Source: Flavicella sp. (GTDB lineage Bacteria > Bacteroidota > Bacteroidia > Flavobacteriales > Flavobacteriaceae). Taken from it: a stretch of DNA of 32,533 bases. Below the pieces are notes generated by a model. That model was not told the origin of the DNA, did no database searches, and worked only from the letters and a program-made list of their open reading frames with translations. Shown here in pieces: positions 9,100 through 17,262 of the stretch. Both the position numbers and the translations under genes were made by a program. Where the stretch lies: contig NZ_JAQWGB010000174.1 in NCBI RefSeq assembly GCF_029238425.1, forward strand, positions 1 through 32,533, written 5' to 3'. Position 1 is the first letter of the stretch, and each line of letters starts with the position of its first letter.

Positions 9100-9273
9100 A
9101 TGAAGATTGAATTGTTTAAAAAACCGAATGAAAATGTGGTAGCTTTGGCTGTAACATTTGTACTGTTTGTATTGTTGTTTGTTTTAAAAACGCAGGAAGA
9201 ACAAAGCAGAACAACGAGTAAAATTATTACGGGGTCAGAAATTGAATTAGCAAGTACATCTTTACTTAAGTAA
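9100..9273 (+). CDS. Small single-span membrane protein, 57 residues
   Basis: The ATG at 9100-9102 opens a 57-codon frame ending in TAA at 9271-9273. The first 12 residues are mixed polar/basic (MKIELFKKPNEN). Residues about 13-29 form one hydrophobic helix (VVALAVTFVLFVLLFVL). The tail is hydrophilic (KTQEEQSRTTS onward) and ends in K. No family is recognised. Support for a real gene: a convincing membrane helix, codon use like its neighbours, and a strong terminator 23 nt after the stop. No Shine-Dalgarno is expected in this phylum. Confidence 0.5.
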   Translation: MKIELFKKPNENVVALAVTFVLFVLLFVLKTQEEQSRTTSKIITGSEIELASTSLLK

Positions 9274-9295
9274 AAATGTATGTAAAATATTTAAA

Positions 9296-9327
9296 GCCTC
9301 AGTAAGTTTTTTTACTGAGGCTTTTTT
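9296..9327. terminator. Terminator between the small membrane-protein gene and the alginate locus
   Basis: GCCTCAGTAA (9296-9305) pairs perfectly with TTACTGAGGC (9312-9321). T6 follows on the plus strand; the minus side has only a short TTTAAA. It therefore ends the + transcript well and may also end the alginate transcript coming from PL6. Confidence 0.85.
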
Positions 9328-9329
9328 GT

Positions 9330-11639
9330 TTAGTACATTAATTTTTGTGCCAGGTTTTCTTCCGTGTGGAATTTTCCAGAATTTTGAATCTTATTGTTTG
9401 ATTCACTATTGTTTTTAGCGCCCCATAAAAGAGCGATCAAGTCAATTTTATTGTTTTTAAAATGACTGTTTTCAATTTTTACATTAACAATACCTCTTGT
9501 ATTTAATAGAATGTTGTTTTTTTCTTTGGCACCACAATTGGTAAAAGTACTTTTGCTAATTAAAAGATTTCCACCGATCGTAGATTCGTCGTATCCGCCT
9601 CTATAATAATCAACTACATTTCGCTCGATATTTTTAAATTTACAATTGTCAATCGTTAAAAATTCTACATTGTAATCTCCACGATCATTAGTTTCTTCAG
9701 AAAGTTCAATACCATTGGAACAATCAGAAAAATGACTGTTTTTAAATAAAATCTCTTCTGCGAAAGTTTGTTTATAGGCTTTTAATATATAATCAAAGTT
9801 TTGAATTTGAGAAGCTATAACTGTTAAGCCATAGTGGTTGGACATGTTTTCTTTTAAGTTTGAAAATGCTTGTTGGGTTCCTGTACCGACAAGAGCAATC
9901 TTTTCTATAATAAGGTCTCCATATGGGTTTAATTCGAAAAGAGGACTGTTAGCAGCACCTGAATAAGAAATAGTAACCGTATTTTCAGATGTTGCTTTAA
10001 GGGTTACTTCCTTTGAAATTTTCAATGAATTAGAAATGCCGTATTTTCCAGGGTTTAAAAGTAATACATCTCCAGATTTAGCTTCATTAATTTTTTTAGT
10101 CAGTTCTCCTGCCACAGGGTTTACTGATATTATGTTTGGTTTAGTGCTTTTTTTAATATTAGAGTACCAATTTGCACCGTATAATGATTTATCTAATATT
10201 GAAGGAATTTTAGATTCGTTATTTGTAGTCGCCCCAATAGAATTTTGAGAATTTCTACTATTTCCAAAAAGATCCGTTTGAATCGTTTCAAATCCAAAAC
10301 CTTGGTATGGAGTAGTAGTAGGTAGGATAGGCAAATAAATTGATTCACCTACTTTTTTGATCTCAAAATTAGAGGCTTGGATACGCTCTACATCCTTAAA
10401 TTTTATGCCATTATTATTGATGAGGTTGTCCTTAAATTGTACCCCATCTGCCTTATCGTGTTCAATGATTGGAGTAGTATCCCCGTTTTCATTGTAAATA
10501 ACATTATTAGCAACAATAGATCTTAAAGGTCTCGCTGAACGTATTTCCGATTTTGGAAGTACATCCTTCTGAGCAATGTTAGTTCCTACACCAAATTGCC
10601 AAGGAGATTTACAATTTACATAGGTGTTATAGGCCACTACAATATCAGTAACTTGGTTATATCTATTCAATGGCGATTTCGGAATTCCGTTCATCACAGC
10701 TAACGGACTTCTAAAGTTTTCTCCAATAATATTGTAGAAATAATTATTTGTAATCCAGTGACCCGTATTTACAATTCTAATCCCACCAAAATTTTTATTC
10801 GTACCGTCCCCAATAAAATAGTTACCATCAATATGGCAATAATTTCCATGACGTGTTACAACAGATCCTTCACTTTTATAAAATACATTATTTTTAATAA
10901 GGTTGAAATTGGTCTTACTTGAGATAATTTCTACCTCCCCATTGCATTCTTCAAAAAGATTATTGGCTATGGTAGTATAACTCGGACTCATGGAAGTAAA
11001 ACTACTTCCAAGTTGGATTGTTTCTCCTCTAGCTCCCCCTTTTCTGGGTCTTGGTCCAAAGTGATTATTTATAATTTGATGGTAGTTATTGATACTTTGA
11101 TTTCCTTTTAAATCCACTCGAAGTGTAGGCCCACCATTGGTTTTTCCAGCGAGGTAAGAGTTTGAAAGTGTATTGTGTCTACCGTAAAATTGAACCCATA
11201 AATCATCTTGATCTCTCTCTGGTTTATTGAAATCTAAAATAACACAGTTGGTAACCGTACAATGATTTGCAACTTGGTTTTCGCTTTTTCTAAAGGCAAT
11301 TACATTCTTTTTTGGACTGTAACCTTTTCTAAAGAACAACCCTTCAACGTTTAAATAATTTCCAGAGATTTCTAAACTAGAGACTCCTTCAATAAATACT
11401 TTTCCTGGAGTTTCAGCTTTAAGGGAAATTGGGTTTTGTTCTGAACCGTTTCCTTCTAAAACAATCATAACATCCTTCCATATACCATTTTGCATGATGA
11501 TATTAGTACCCGGTTTGGCACTTTTGATGGCAGTTTGTAATTCTGTTGTATCGGTTACTAAAACGATATCTTGGTTTGTGTTTGTTGAGCAAGCAACAAA
11601 CATTAGAATAACTGCGGATAGAAATAATTGCTTTATCAT
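9330..11639 (-). CDS. PL6 alginate lyase lipoprotein with two beta-helix domains
   Basis: Cleaves alginate by beta-elimination. The 769 residues start with a lipoprotein signal (lipobox FVAC, C17), so it is anchored to an outer membrane face. The first parallel beta-helix (about 25-480) carries the PL6 active site. E235 and E237 (Ca2+ ligands), K242 (base) and R263 (in VVTRHGNY) have the same mutual spacing as E213/E215/K220/R241 of the Glaciecola enzyme AlyGC; NGGPTLRVDLKGN at 168-180 is another family landmark. A second beta-helix-like domain (about 500-760, many N-x-F/I-x-N repeats) gives the long two-domain form. It follows the PFK gene by 27 nt. Confidence 0.9.
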   Translation of the reverse strand: MIKQLFLSAVILMFVACSTNTNQDIVLVTDTTELQTAIKSAKPGTNIIMQNGIWKDVMIVLEGNGSEQNPISLKAETPGKVFIEGVSSLEISGNYLNVEGLFFRKGYSPKKNVIAFRKSENQVANHCTVTNCVILDFNKPERDQDDLWVQFYGRHNTLSNSYLAGKTNGGPTLRVDLKGNQSINNYHQIINNHFGPRPRKGGARGETIQLGSSFTSMSPSYTTIANNLFEECNGEVEIISSKTNFNLIKNNVFYKSEGSVVTRHGNYCHIDGNYFIGDGTNKNFGGIRIVNTGHWITNNYFYNIIGENFRSPLAVMNGIPKSPLNRYNQVTDIVVAYNTYVNCKSPWQFGVGTNIAQKDVLPKSEIRSARPLRSIVANNVIYNENGDTTPIIEHDKADGVQFKDNLINNNGIKFKDVERIQASNFEIKKVGESIYLPILPTTTPYQGFGFETIQTDLFGNSRNSQNSIGATTNNESKIPSILDKSLYGANWYSNIKKSTKPNIISVNPVAGELTKKINEAKSGDVLLLNPGKYGISNSLKISKEVTLKATSENTVTISYSGAANSPLFELNPYGDLIIEKIALVGTGTQQAFSNLKENMSNHYGLTVIASQIQNFDYILKAYKQTFAEEILFKNSHFSDCSNGIELSEETNDRGDYNVEFLTIDNCKFKNIERNVVDYYRGGYDESTIGGNLLISKSTFTNCGAKEKNNILLNTRGIVNVKIENSHFKNNKIDLIALLWGAKNNSESNNKIQNSGKFHTEENLAQKLMY

Positions 11640-11666
11640 GGGTTCTAATTTAATTGTTTTATATTT

Positions 11667-12884
11667 TTAAATCCATTGTAATATTTTCTTGACATCATAG
11701 TCTTCTGGATTTTCTACATATTGTTTTGCTTCTTCATAATCACGTTCTCTAATATAGATAAGATGATTGATAAATAATTGAGCCATTTCAGAATCGATAT
11801 CCACTAATCTTGGTGGTACTTTTCCATTTTCGTCTTCAAAATCTTTCAAGTAAAGAGGAGTAACATCACCTCTAGAATTGGCACTAACTATACAACCTGT
11901 ACTTCCTTGATCAAAAAGTTTTTTAACTCCAATACCTAAAAGTGTACACAAAGTAAGATCAAAGGCAATTGGATTTGAACAACGAAGTTCATACCCAATT
12001 TCAACCGGTCTAGATTTAATGTCTAGATTAATTTCTTTTAGTTTGGTTTGTAAAAGATAATTGAAAATATGTGATTTACTTACATTTCCTAATTCTGGGT
12101 GACCGTGATCGTCGTAAGTAAAATTAATACCCGAGTTAACAATTTCTTCCTCATCCATAAAATGGAAAACACCTTCACTAACCATTACCACACCATACTC
12201 AATCCCTCTAAGTTTACTTTTGATGATAGATGAGATAATCATATTAATGATTTTTTCAAAAGTGATTTTTGTTTTGTTGAACATTTCTGGAATGATCATC
12301 ATTGGGAAATGACAAGCGGAAGCGATTCCAAAAGCCAAATGTCCGGCTGATCTTCCCATGGCAGAAACGACAAACCAATTTTCACTGGTTCTTGCATCTT
12401 CATATACAGTATTACCAATTCTTACACCTTCGTCTTTAGCTGTATGAAAACCAAAGGTTGGATTTCTGTCAGGCAATGGTAAATCATTGTCAATAGTTTT
12501 TGGAACATGAATGTGTGCCACATCTAATTGTTGAGTTTCCAAATATTTTGAAAGTCTGCTACCTGTAGAAGCAGTATCATCCCCACCAATAGTAACTAAT
12601 AATTTGACGTTGTTTTTTTCAAAAAAGTCTGGTCTAAATTCACTGTCTTTAGGTTTATGCCTACTCATAATAAGTGTAGATCCACCTCGGCTATAGATTC
12701 TGTCAGCTCTATGGAAATTGAATTTTTTTATGGCAGGTTCATCTGAGAACAGACCTTTGTATCCATGGTGTACACCTAGTACATCATATCCGTCCTTGAT
12801 AAAAGTTTTTGCAAGAGTGCTTATTACCGTGTTGATTCCAGGAGCTGGACCCCCACCACAAATAATTGCAATTGATTTTTTCAT
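11667..12884 (-). CDS. 6-phosphofructokinase, predicted pyrophosphate-dependent type
   Basis: A 405-residue PfkA-superfamily enzyme with GGGPAPGIN at 10-18, TIGGDDTAS at 98-106, PKTIDND at 128-134, FGFHTA at 144-149 and MGR at 176-178. ATP-dependent PFKs have GGDG and PGTIDND. The Asp after GGD and the Lys in PKTIDND are the known hallmark of PPi-dependent enzymes, whose reaction is reversible, and the length suits that class. It is cytoplasmic. It lies 27 nt before the PL6 gene and is apparently co-transcribed. Alginate catabolism gives pyruvate and triose phosphate, so a reversible enzyme could serve gluconeogenesis; that link is inference. Confidence 0.85.
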   Translation of the reverse strand: MKKSIAIICGGGPAPGINTVISTLAKTFIKDGYDVLGVHHGYKGLFSDEPAIKKFNFHRADRIYSRGGSTLIMSRHKPKDSEFRPDFFEKNNVKLLVTIGGDDTASTGSRLSKYLETQQLDVAHIHVPKTIDNDLPLPDRNPTFGFHTAKDEGVRIGNTVYEDARTSENWFVVSAMGRSAGHLAFGIASACHFPMMIIPEMFNKTKITFEKIINMIISSIIKSKLRGIEYGVVMVSEGVFHFMDEEEIVNSGINFTYDDHGHPELGNVSKSHIFNYLLQTKLKEINLDIKSRPVEIGYELRCSNPIAFDLTLCTLLGIGVKKLFDQGSTGCIVSANSRGDVTPLYLKDFEDENGKVPPRLVDIDSEMAQLFINHLIYIRERDYEEAKQYVENPEDYDVKKILQWI

Positions 12885-12992
12885 GTTTACTTATTAGATC
12901 AAAGAGGTCAAAAAAAGCAACCTCAATTTGAAGTTTGGAGAAGAAGTTTAATTTTTTTGTTGAGATCGTATGAAAGATCCAATTGATAGGAT

Positions 12993-13057
12993 ATAGAAAA
13001 ATGCTTCGTCAGTTACTGCTTAGTAAGCAACAAGGTGAGTCACATCAGAAGCATTTT
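12993..13057 (-). terminator. Branched terminator after the SDR gene
   Basis: On the minus strand GAAGCATTTT pairs with AAAATGCTTC: the two arms are 13048-13057 and 12998-13007. Inside lies a smaller palindrome, TGCTTA-G-TAAGCA (13017-13029). Reading on the minus strand the outer stem ends in a T tract (GAAGCATTTTTCTAT). It would end the MFS-SDR transcript, so the PFK-PL6 pair probably needs its own promoter or read-through. Confidence 0.6.
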
Positions 13058-13070
13058 CTTTGATTTGAAA

Positions 13071-13835
13071 TTATATTCCTAGTGCTTGACCACCACCAAT
13101 TTGGATAGTTTCAGCAGTAATAAATGCTGCATCGTCACTAGCTAAGAAAGAAACTACTGAAGCAACTTCTTCAGGTTGTCCTAATCTTCCTAACATAATG
13201 TTATTTTTCCAAGAAGCGAATACTTCTGGTTTAGTAGATTTGATTTGTGCATGGAAAGGAGTATCAATAGTTCCAGGAGAAACAGCGTTTACTCTAATTC
13301 CATATTCAGCCAAGTCTTTTGCCAATGCTCTTGTAATTGCATGTACACCAGCTTTAGAAGTTCCGTAGATTCCTGCTCCAGGTCCACCAGCATTCCAACC
13401 AGCATTAGATGTATAATTGATGATCGTTGCATTTTCACCTTTTTTAAGGAAAGGGATAGCTGCTCTAGATGCAAAAAATGTTGAATCTAAGTTCAATGCC
13501 ATCACAAATCTGTAAAATTCAGTAGTCATTTCTTCAAAACGAGATCTTCCTCCTAATCCACCTGCATTGTTCACAAGTACATCAATTCGACCGTATTTTT
13601 CTCCAATTTTTGTGATGTTTTCAGTTACCACTTCGTCTTTTGTTACATCAAATCCGTAGTACTCAGCTGTAATTCCCTCTGCTGCAAGTTCTTCAACTCT
13701 TTTTACACCAGCCTCATCGTCTATTCCGTTTAATACAACAGTATATCCGTCTTTTCCTAATCTTTTAGCTACTTGAAATCCTATTCCTCCCGTAGCTCCG
13801 GTAATAACCGCTACTTTTCCTTCTGTTTTGCTCAT
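13071..13835 (-). CDS. SDR oxidoreductase, probable DEH reductase of alginate catabolism
   Basis: Classical short-chain dehydrogenase of 254 residues. The cofactor motif TGATGGIG is at 13-20, NNAG at 89-92, catalytic N115, S143 and Y157-x3-K161 (YGTSK), and the PG motif after VNAVSPG. It ends in GGGQALGI, in the usual place for the family. In flavobacterial alginate loci such an enzyme reduces 4-deoxy-L-erythro-5-hexoseulose uronate (DEH) to 2-keto-3-deoxygluconate using NAD(P)H. The family is certain; the substrate is inferred from the lyases, KdgF and the neighbouring uronate transporter. It is 41 nt downstream of the MFS gene. Confidence 0.85.
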   Translation of the reverse strand: MSKTEGKVAVITGATGGIGFQVAKRLGKDGYTVVLNGIDDEAGVKRVEELAAEGITAEYYGFDVTKDEVVTENITKIGEKYGRIDVLVNNAGGLGGRSRFEEMTTEFYRFVMALNLDSTFFASRAAIPFLKKGENATIINYTSNAGWNAGGPGAGIYGTSKAGVHAITRALAKDLAEYGIRVNAVSPGTIDTPFHAQIKSTKPEVFASWKNNIMLGRLGQPEEVASVVSFLASDDAAFITAETIQIGGGQALGI

Positions 13836-13876
13836 AATTATGTTTGTTTATGTGTGTTTAATTTTTATTTATTTTT

Positions 13877-15172
13877 CTAGTTTTTCTTTTTCAAAGGTTC
13901 AATGTTTGGAATCAATACCCATACACTTGCCATTACGATAAATGCTAGTGATGCTCCTATGACAAAGGCCGGAGTGTAATTCCCACCTGTAGTTAACATT
14001 GGTACCAGAGCAACCAATCCTGCACCGGTTAATTTTGCTGCTGTTCCGGAGAATCCAGATAGTGTTCCAACAGTTTTCTTTCCGTATAAATCACTTGGTA
14101 AAGTTTGTACGTTACCAATAGCTGTTTGGAATCCAAAAAGAACTGCTGCCATTATCAAAACTGCTGCTACTGGAGAACCTGGGTTTGATAAAGCTAATAA
14201 TGCTGGTAGCATAATTAGACAACCTAGTGTGATGACCATTTTACGAGTTTTGTTAACATTCCAACCTGATTTAAGTCTATTTTGCGCTAACAAACCTCCA
14301 AACCAGGCACCTAGCATAGCTCCTACGTAGGGTACCCATCCGTATATTCCAATCGCTTTCACATCCATGTTGTATACTTCGGATAGATAAATTGGTATCC
14401 AAAAAACAAATAACCACCATATCGGATCAATGGCTGCCGAAGCGATAATAACTCCCCAACTTTGTTTGCGTCCTAGAAGCTCCTTAACTTCTGGATTGTA
14501 TGCTTCTATTTTAGTTTCTGTATCTGATTTTTCTTCTTGACCAGATAAGATATATTCTCTTTCGATTTCAGTTAACCAAGGGTGTTTTTTTGGTGGAGCT
14601 TTTACTATAATTAACCAAGGAACCAACCAAAGCAAACCTACAAGCCCTATGATAATAAAAATCATTTGCCAACTGAAGTATACTGTTAAAAAAGCAATTG
14701 TTGGTATAGCAACAATTCCTCCTATAGCGGCACCAGAGTTAAATAAACCTTGAGCGAATGCTCTTTCTGTTGCTGGGAACCATTCTGCATTTCCCTTCGC
14801 AGCACCTGGCCAGTTTCCAGCTTCTGAAATTCCCAAAATTGATCTGAAAAAAGCAAAACTTAAAACGCCACTAGCCAATGCATGTAAAGCAGTTGAAATA
14901 GACCAGAATCCAATGGATAATACAAATCCAATTCTAGTTCCAAGTTTGTCAAATATTTTTCCAAATATGGACTGTCCAAAGGCATAAGAGAACATGAAAA
15001 CTACCGAGATTAGTGCATAAATCTCTTTTCTTTCCGTCATGGTTTTATCGGGATATAAATCTTCTGAGATACTTGGCCATAATACAACCAGCGCCTGCCT
15101 GTCTATGTAATTGATTACAGTAGCTAAAGCGATCAATGCAATTACCCACCATCTGAGTCCTTTTACTTTCAT
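13877..15172 (-). CDS. MFS transporter, hexuronate/ACS-like family
   Basis: A 431-residue inner-membrane carrier with about 12 membrane helices. The N-terminus (VINYIDRQAL in helix 1) and the loop around FGKIFDKLGTRIGF, carrying the family G-x3-D-x2-G/R pattern, resemble the anion:cation symporter group that includes ExuT. In alginate loci this protein is thought to bring unsaturated uronate or DEH from the periplasm to the cytoplasm. Substrate is inferred from context: SDR directly downstream and lyases on both sides. Confidence 0.85.
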   Translation of the reverse strand: MKVKGLRWWVIALIALATVINYIDRQALVVLWPSISEDLYPDKTMTERKEIYALISVVFMFSYAFGQSIFGKIFDKLGTRIGFVLSIGFWSISTALHALASGVLSFAFFRSILGISEAGNWPGAAKGNAEWFPATERAFAQGLFNSGAAIGGIVAIPTIAFLTVYFSWQMIFIIIGLVGLLWLVPWLIIVKAPPKKHPWLTEIEREYILSGQEEKSDTETKIEAYNPEVKELLGRKQSWGVIIASAAIDPIWWLFVFWIPIYLSEVYNMDVKAIGIYGWVPYVGAMLGAWFGGLLAQNRLKSGWNVNKTRKMVITLGCLIMLPALLALSNPGSPVAAVLIMAAVLFGFQTAIGNVQTLPSDLYGKKTVGTLSGFSGTAAKLTGAGLVALVPMLTTGGNYTPAFVIGASLAFIVMASVWVLIPNIEPLKKKN

Positions 15173-15294
15173 ATTGTTTTAGTTAAGTTTTTGATATTGT
15201 TCTGTTTACTTTTTTGTTTCTTAGTTTTTGTAAGACAAAAGACTCCTTGTCATATGAACTATGGTTCAAATGATTATATCTTTTAAAAACTATT

Positions 15295-15357
15295 TTATGT
15301 AAACTTAAATGGGTAAAGTATTGTATACTTTACATAAATTCTTTTGAAAAAAGAATT
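15295..15357. promoter_or_regulatory. Cluster of perfect inverted repeats upstream of the MFS-SDR genes
   Basis: Three 9-bp dyads are packed in 63 bp: GTAAAGTAT (15313-15321) with ATACTTTAC (15325-15333); TTATGTAAA (15295-15303) with TTTACATAA (15329-15337); AATTCTTTT (15337-15345) with AAAAGAATT (15349-15357). The first two share an arm and exclude each other. A -7-like element on the minus strand (TAAGTTTA, 15300-15307) lies beside them. They could be an operator or alternative RNA hairpins in a read-through transcript from the GntR gene. Confidence 0.4.
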
Positions 15358-15438
15358 GTGTGGATTTAAATTTACGTCCCTCCAAATTTTATATCTAACA
15401 TACAGGTCGTGCATCCTGTAAATTAGAAAGTATTATTT

Positions 15439-16143
15439 TTATTCGTTGCTCGCGCAATATTCGTATAATGTTTTAAAATGTATTTTCATTTTTTCTTTTG
15501 CTAAAGCTGGATTTTGATCCTTAATAGCCTCATAAATATCTTGGTGATCTTTAATTCCTGAAACAGCCAAACCATCAGAACAAACATGATATTTTTCAAT
15601 ATTGATGATTATTTCAGGTGTAATAATCAACATGAATGTGTTTATTGAGCTATTCTTACTAGCTTTAGCTATCGCTAGGTGAAAAAGAAGATCTTCTTGT
15701 ACAGCTTCCTCTCCGCTCAATGCTTTTTCTTTATAAGCATCTAATGCTTCTTTTATTTGATCTAAATCTTCTTCAGTTCTTCTGGTCGCTGCTAACGATG
15801 CTGTTTTTAATTCAAGTAAAATTCTTGTTTCTACTAAAGATTTAAAATCTTGTTTTTCTAAACGTAGGATATCTTCAATCATTCCATTAAGTGCAACTAC
15901 ACCAATATTAGCAACGAAAGTTCCACTCTGCGGAATAGAGTTTAACAAGCCATAGAATTCTAATTTTTGTATGGCTTCTCTGACATTACTTCTACTTACT
16001 TCAAACTTATCAGAAAGCATTCGCTCGGATGGTAATTTATCACCAGGCTCTAAATTCTTATAATTAATCAAATCTCTAATCTTAGAAATGATCGAATTCT
16101 GTATATCTTTATTTTCGTTTCTTGTAAGTACTTCTAATTTCAT
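15439..16143 (-). CDS. GntR-family regulator with FCD domain (predicted alginate/hexuronate regulator)
   Basis: A 234-residue FadR-subfamily transcription factor. The winged helix-turn-helix is at about 14-80, with the GntR signature LPSERMLSDKFEVSRSNVREAI at 37-58 and the wing GLLNSIPQSGTFV. The FCD ligand domain follows, with probable metal ligands H155 (FHLAIAKAS), H200 (DHQDIYEAI) and H222 (IHF). FCD relatives ExuR, UxuR and others sense uronates or their breakdown products and are released from DNA by them. An array of TTGG/CCAA half-sites lies 11-49 bp before its start and before both susC operons, so it probably represses the locus and itself. Confidence 0.88.
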   Translation of the reverse strand: MKLEVLTRNENKDIQNSIISKIRDLINYKNLEPGDKLPSERMLSDKFEVSRSNVREAIQKLEFYGLLNSIPQSGTFVANIGVVALNGMIEDILRLEKQDFKSLVETRILLELKTASLAATRRTEEDLDQIKEALDAYKEKALSGEEAVQEDLLFHLAIAKASKNSSINTFMLIITPEIIINIEKYHVCSDGLAVSGIKDHQDIYEAIKDQNPALAKEKMKIHFKTLYEYCASNE

Positions 16144-16153
16144 ATCGTCGTGT

Positions 16154-16192
16154 ATTTCTAACCAGATTGGTTAACCAGATTGATTGGTGTAA
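16154..16192. promoter_or_regulatory. Predicted FCD-regulator operator at the GntR gene (array C)
   Basis: TTGGTTAACCAGA (16167-16179) is flanked by a unit ending CCAGA (16154-16166) and one beginning TTG (16180-16192), with 13-bp spacing. The 19-bp core TAACCAGATTGGTTAACCA (16159-16177) matches the susC1 array at 16 of 19 positions. A -7-like element on the minus strand (TATATTTA, 16190-16197) overlaps its edge, which suggests autorepression. Confidence 0.7.
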
Positions 16193-16323
16193 ATATATAG
16201 ATAATTTCCCTGTATAAAAAATGTTTTTAAAGTTAATTTTTTTCCTTGTTTTTATGGTCTTTGGAAGGAATCTTACCGGGATAAATCCCGATAAAATTCT
16301 TTCACTAACTCAACCAAATAATT

Positions 16324-17253
16324 TTAATGTGTCACTGTTAAATTGTAATATTTTACGGTTGCATATGCATTTGGATCTGTGGAACCCAAATAATTACCAG
16401 CCTTGAAATAATTTTCAAAAACTCCCCATTTTTCCATATGTATATCTTGATAGATTTTTGAATAAGTTTCGTTTAGTATTATTTCCATTTTTCCTTCTGA
16501 AACAATCACCTCTAGAGTGAATTTATCAAATCCTACCTCAATAGGAAAGTTGTAACCGTCATCATTTCCCCAAGCATCTGTTTCTAATATTTCTGTGCTA
16601 CTTGCATTGAGGTTATTTAATACTTTAGTTTTTACTCTTACCAAACCATCTTGCCAATATATTTTAAGCATTGGTGGTGCGTTATTGTCCTTTTGTCCAA
16701 TCAAATCCCTTTGCTGATTGGTAAGTCTACCATGAATTTGCATAATGATAGTTTTATCATAATCACCATCACTTTTTTTAGAAATATTTTCCATAGAAAG
16801 GGTGCCTTTCATTCTACCACCTTCTTTGAAGGTCCAGTTTGTGGAATTACTTCCAGGATCCATTTGTTCCCTAAGCTCTGTCCTAGAATAACTAGAATTA
16901 GCTGTCGATGCTCCGGGCGAAGTATAAAATACAAGTGCTCCGTTTATCGAGTCATTGTAAAAATAGGGCTGCAGCTTTGCATTTGTTCCGTATTTAAGAA
17001 TCTCAGGTGGTTCTATTTCATCTGGTTTACCTATCGGTAAAGTGACTTTCCAATTTGACAGATCAATATTGGGAAGTACATATTCTTTATTAGGATCAGA
17101 TGGAATAATTATTTCTTCCTCTTCAATTAAATCATCGCTGCTAAAAACAATTTCATCTTTGTATTCTTGATCACAACCAAAAAATAAAGTCGTAAAAAGA
17201 ACAGTCAAGAGTATTGACGGTTGCATAAAATTATATGAAATTTTCTTTTTCAT
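16324..17253 (-). CDS. PL7 alginate lyase, lipoprotein
   Basis: An endo-type alginate lyase of 309 residues. The signal peptide ends in a lipobox (LFFGC, C27), followed by an acidic linker (DDLIEEEEIII, 40-50) that should push the enzyme off the membrane. The PL7 jelly-roll runs from about 61 to the end. It has the three family motifs: RTELREQ at 124-130, QIH at 172-174 (catalytic His/Gln) and YFKAGNY at 282-288; the tyrosine of this last motif is the usual general acid/base. The residue pair after the motif is LG, where many PL7 enzymes have a Gln. It is 9 nt after the second PL7 gene and clearly its paralogue. Confidence 0.92.
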   Translation of the reverse strand: MKKKISYNFMQPSILLTVLFTTLFFGCDQEYKDEIVFSSDDLIEEEEIIIPSDPNKEYVLPNIDLSNWKVTLPIGKPDEIEPPEILKYGTNAKLQPYFYNDSINGALVFYTSPGASTANSSYSRTELREQMDPGSNSTNWTFKEGGRMKGTLSMENISKKSDGDYDKTIIMQIHGRLTNQQRDLIGQKDNNAPPMLKIYWQDGLVRVKTKVLNNLNASSTEILETDAWGNDDGYNFPIEVGFDKFTLEVIVSEGKMEIILNETYSKIYQDIHMEKWGVFENYFKAGNYLGSTDPNAYATVKYYNLTVTH

Positions 17254-17262
17254 GTATTGCTT

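Noticed and set aside
11667-12884. Reading the PFK gene as the missing KDG kinase.
   Set aside because: KDG kinases are PfkB/ribokinase-fold; this protein has clear PfkA-type motifs (GGDD, PKTIDND, MGR).
13245-13484. Open frame on the plus strand within the SDR gene.
   Set aside because: Cys/Ser/Arg-rich antisense shadow of a well-supported gene with no promoter or family pattern.
16277-16290. CGGGAT-AA-ATCCCG hairpin between the PL7 and GntR genes as the terminator of the susC2 operon.
   Set aside because: It is downstream of the PL7 stop in the right place, but no T tract follows on the minus strand and the loop is only two bases; kept out as unsupported.
16221-16406. 61-codon plus-strand frame downstream of the GntR operator.
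   Set aside because: Starts with a hydrophobic run but overlaps the PL7 3' end antisense, and no -7 element or terminator supports it.
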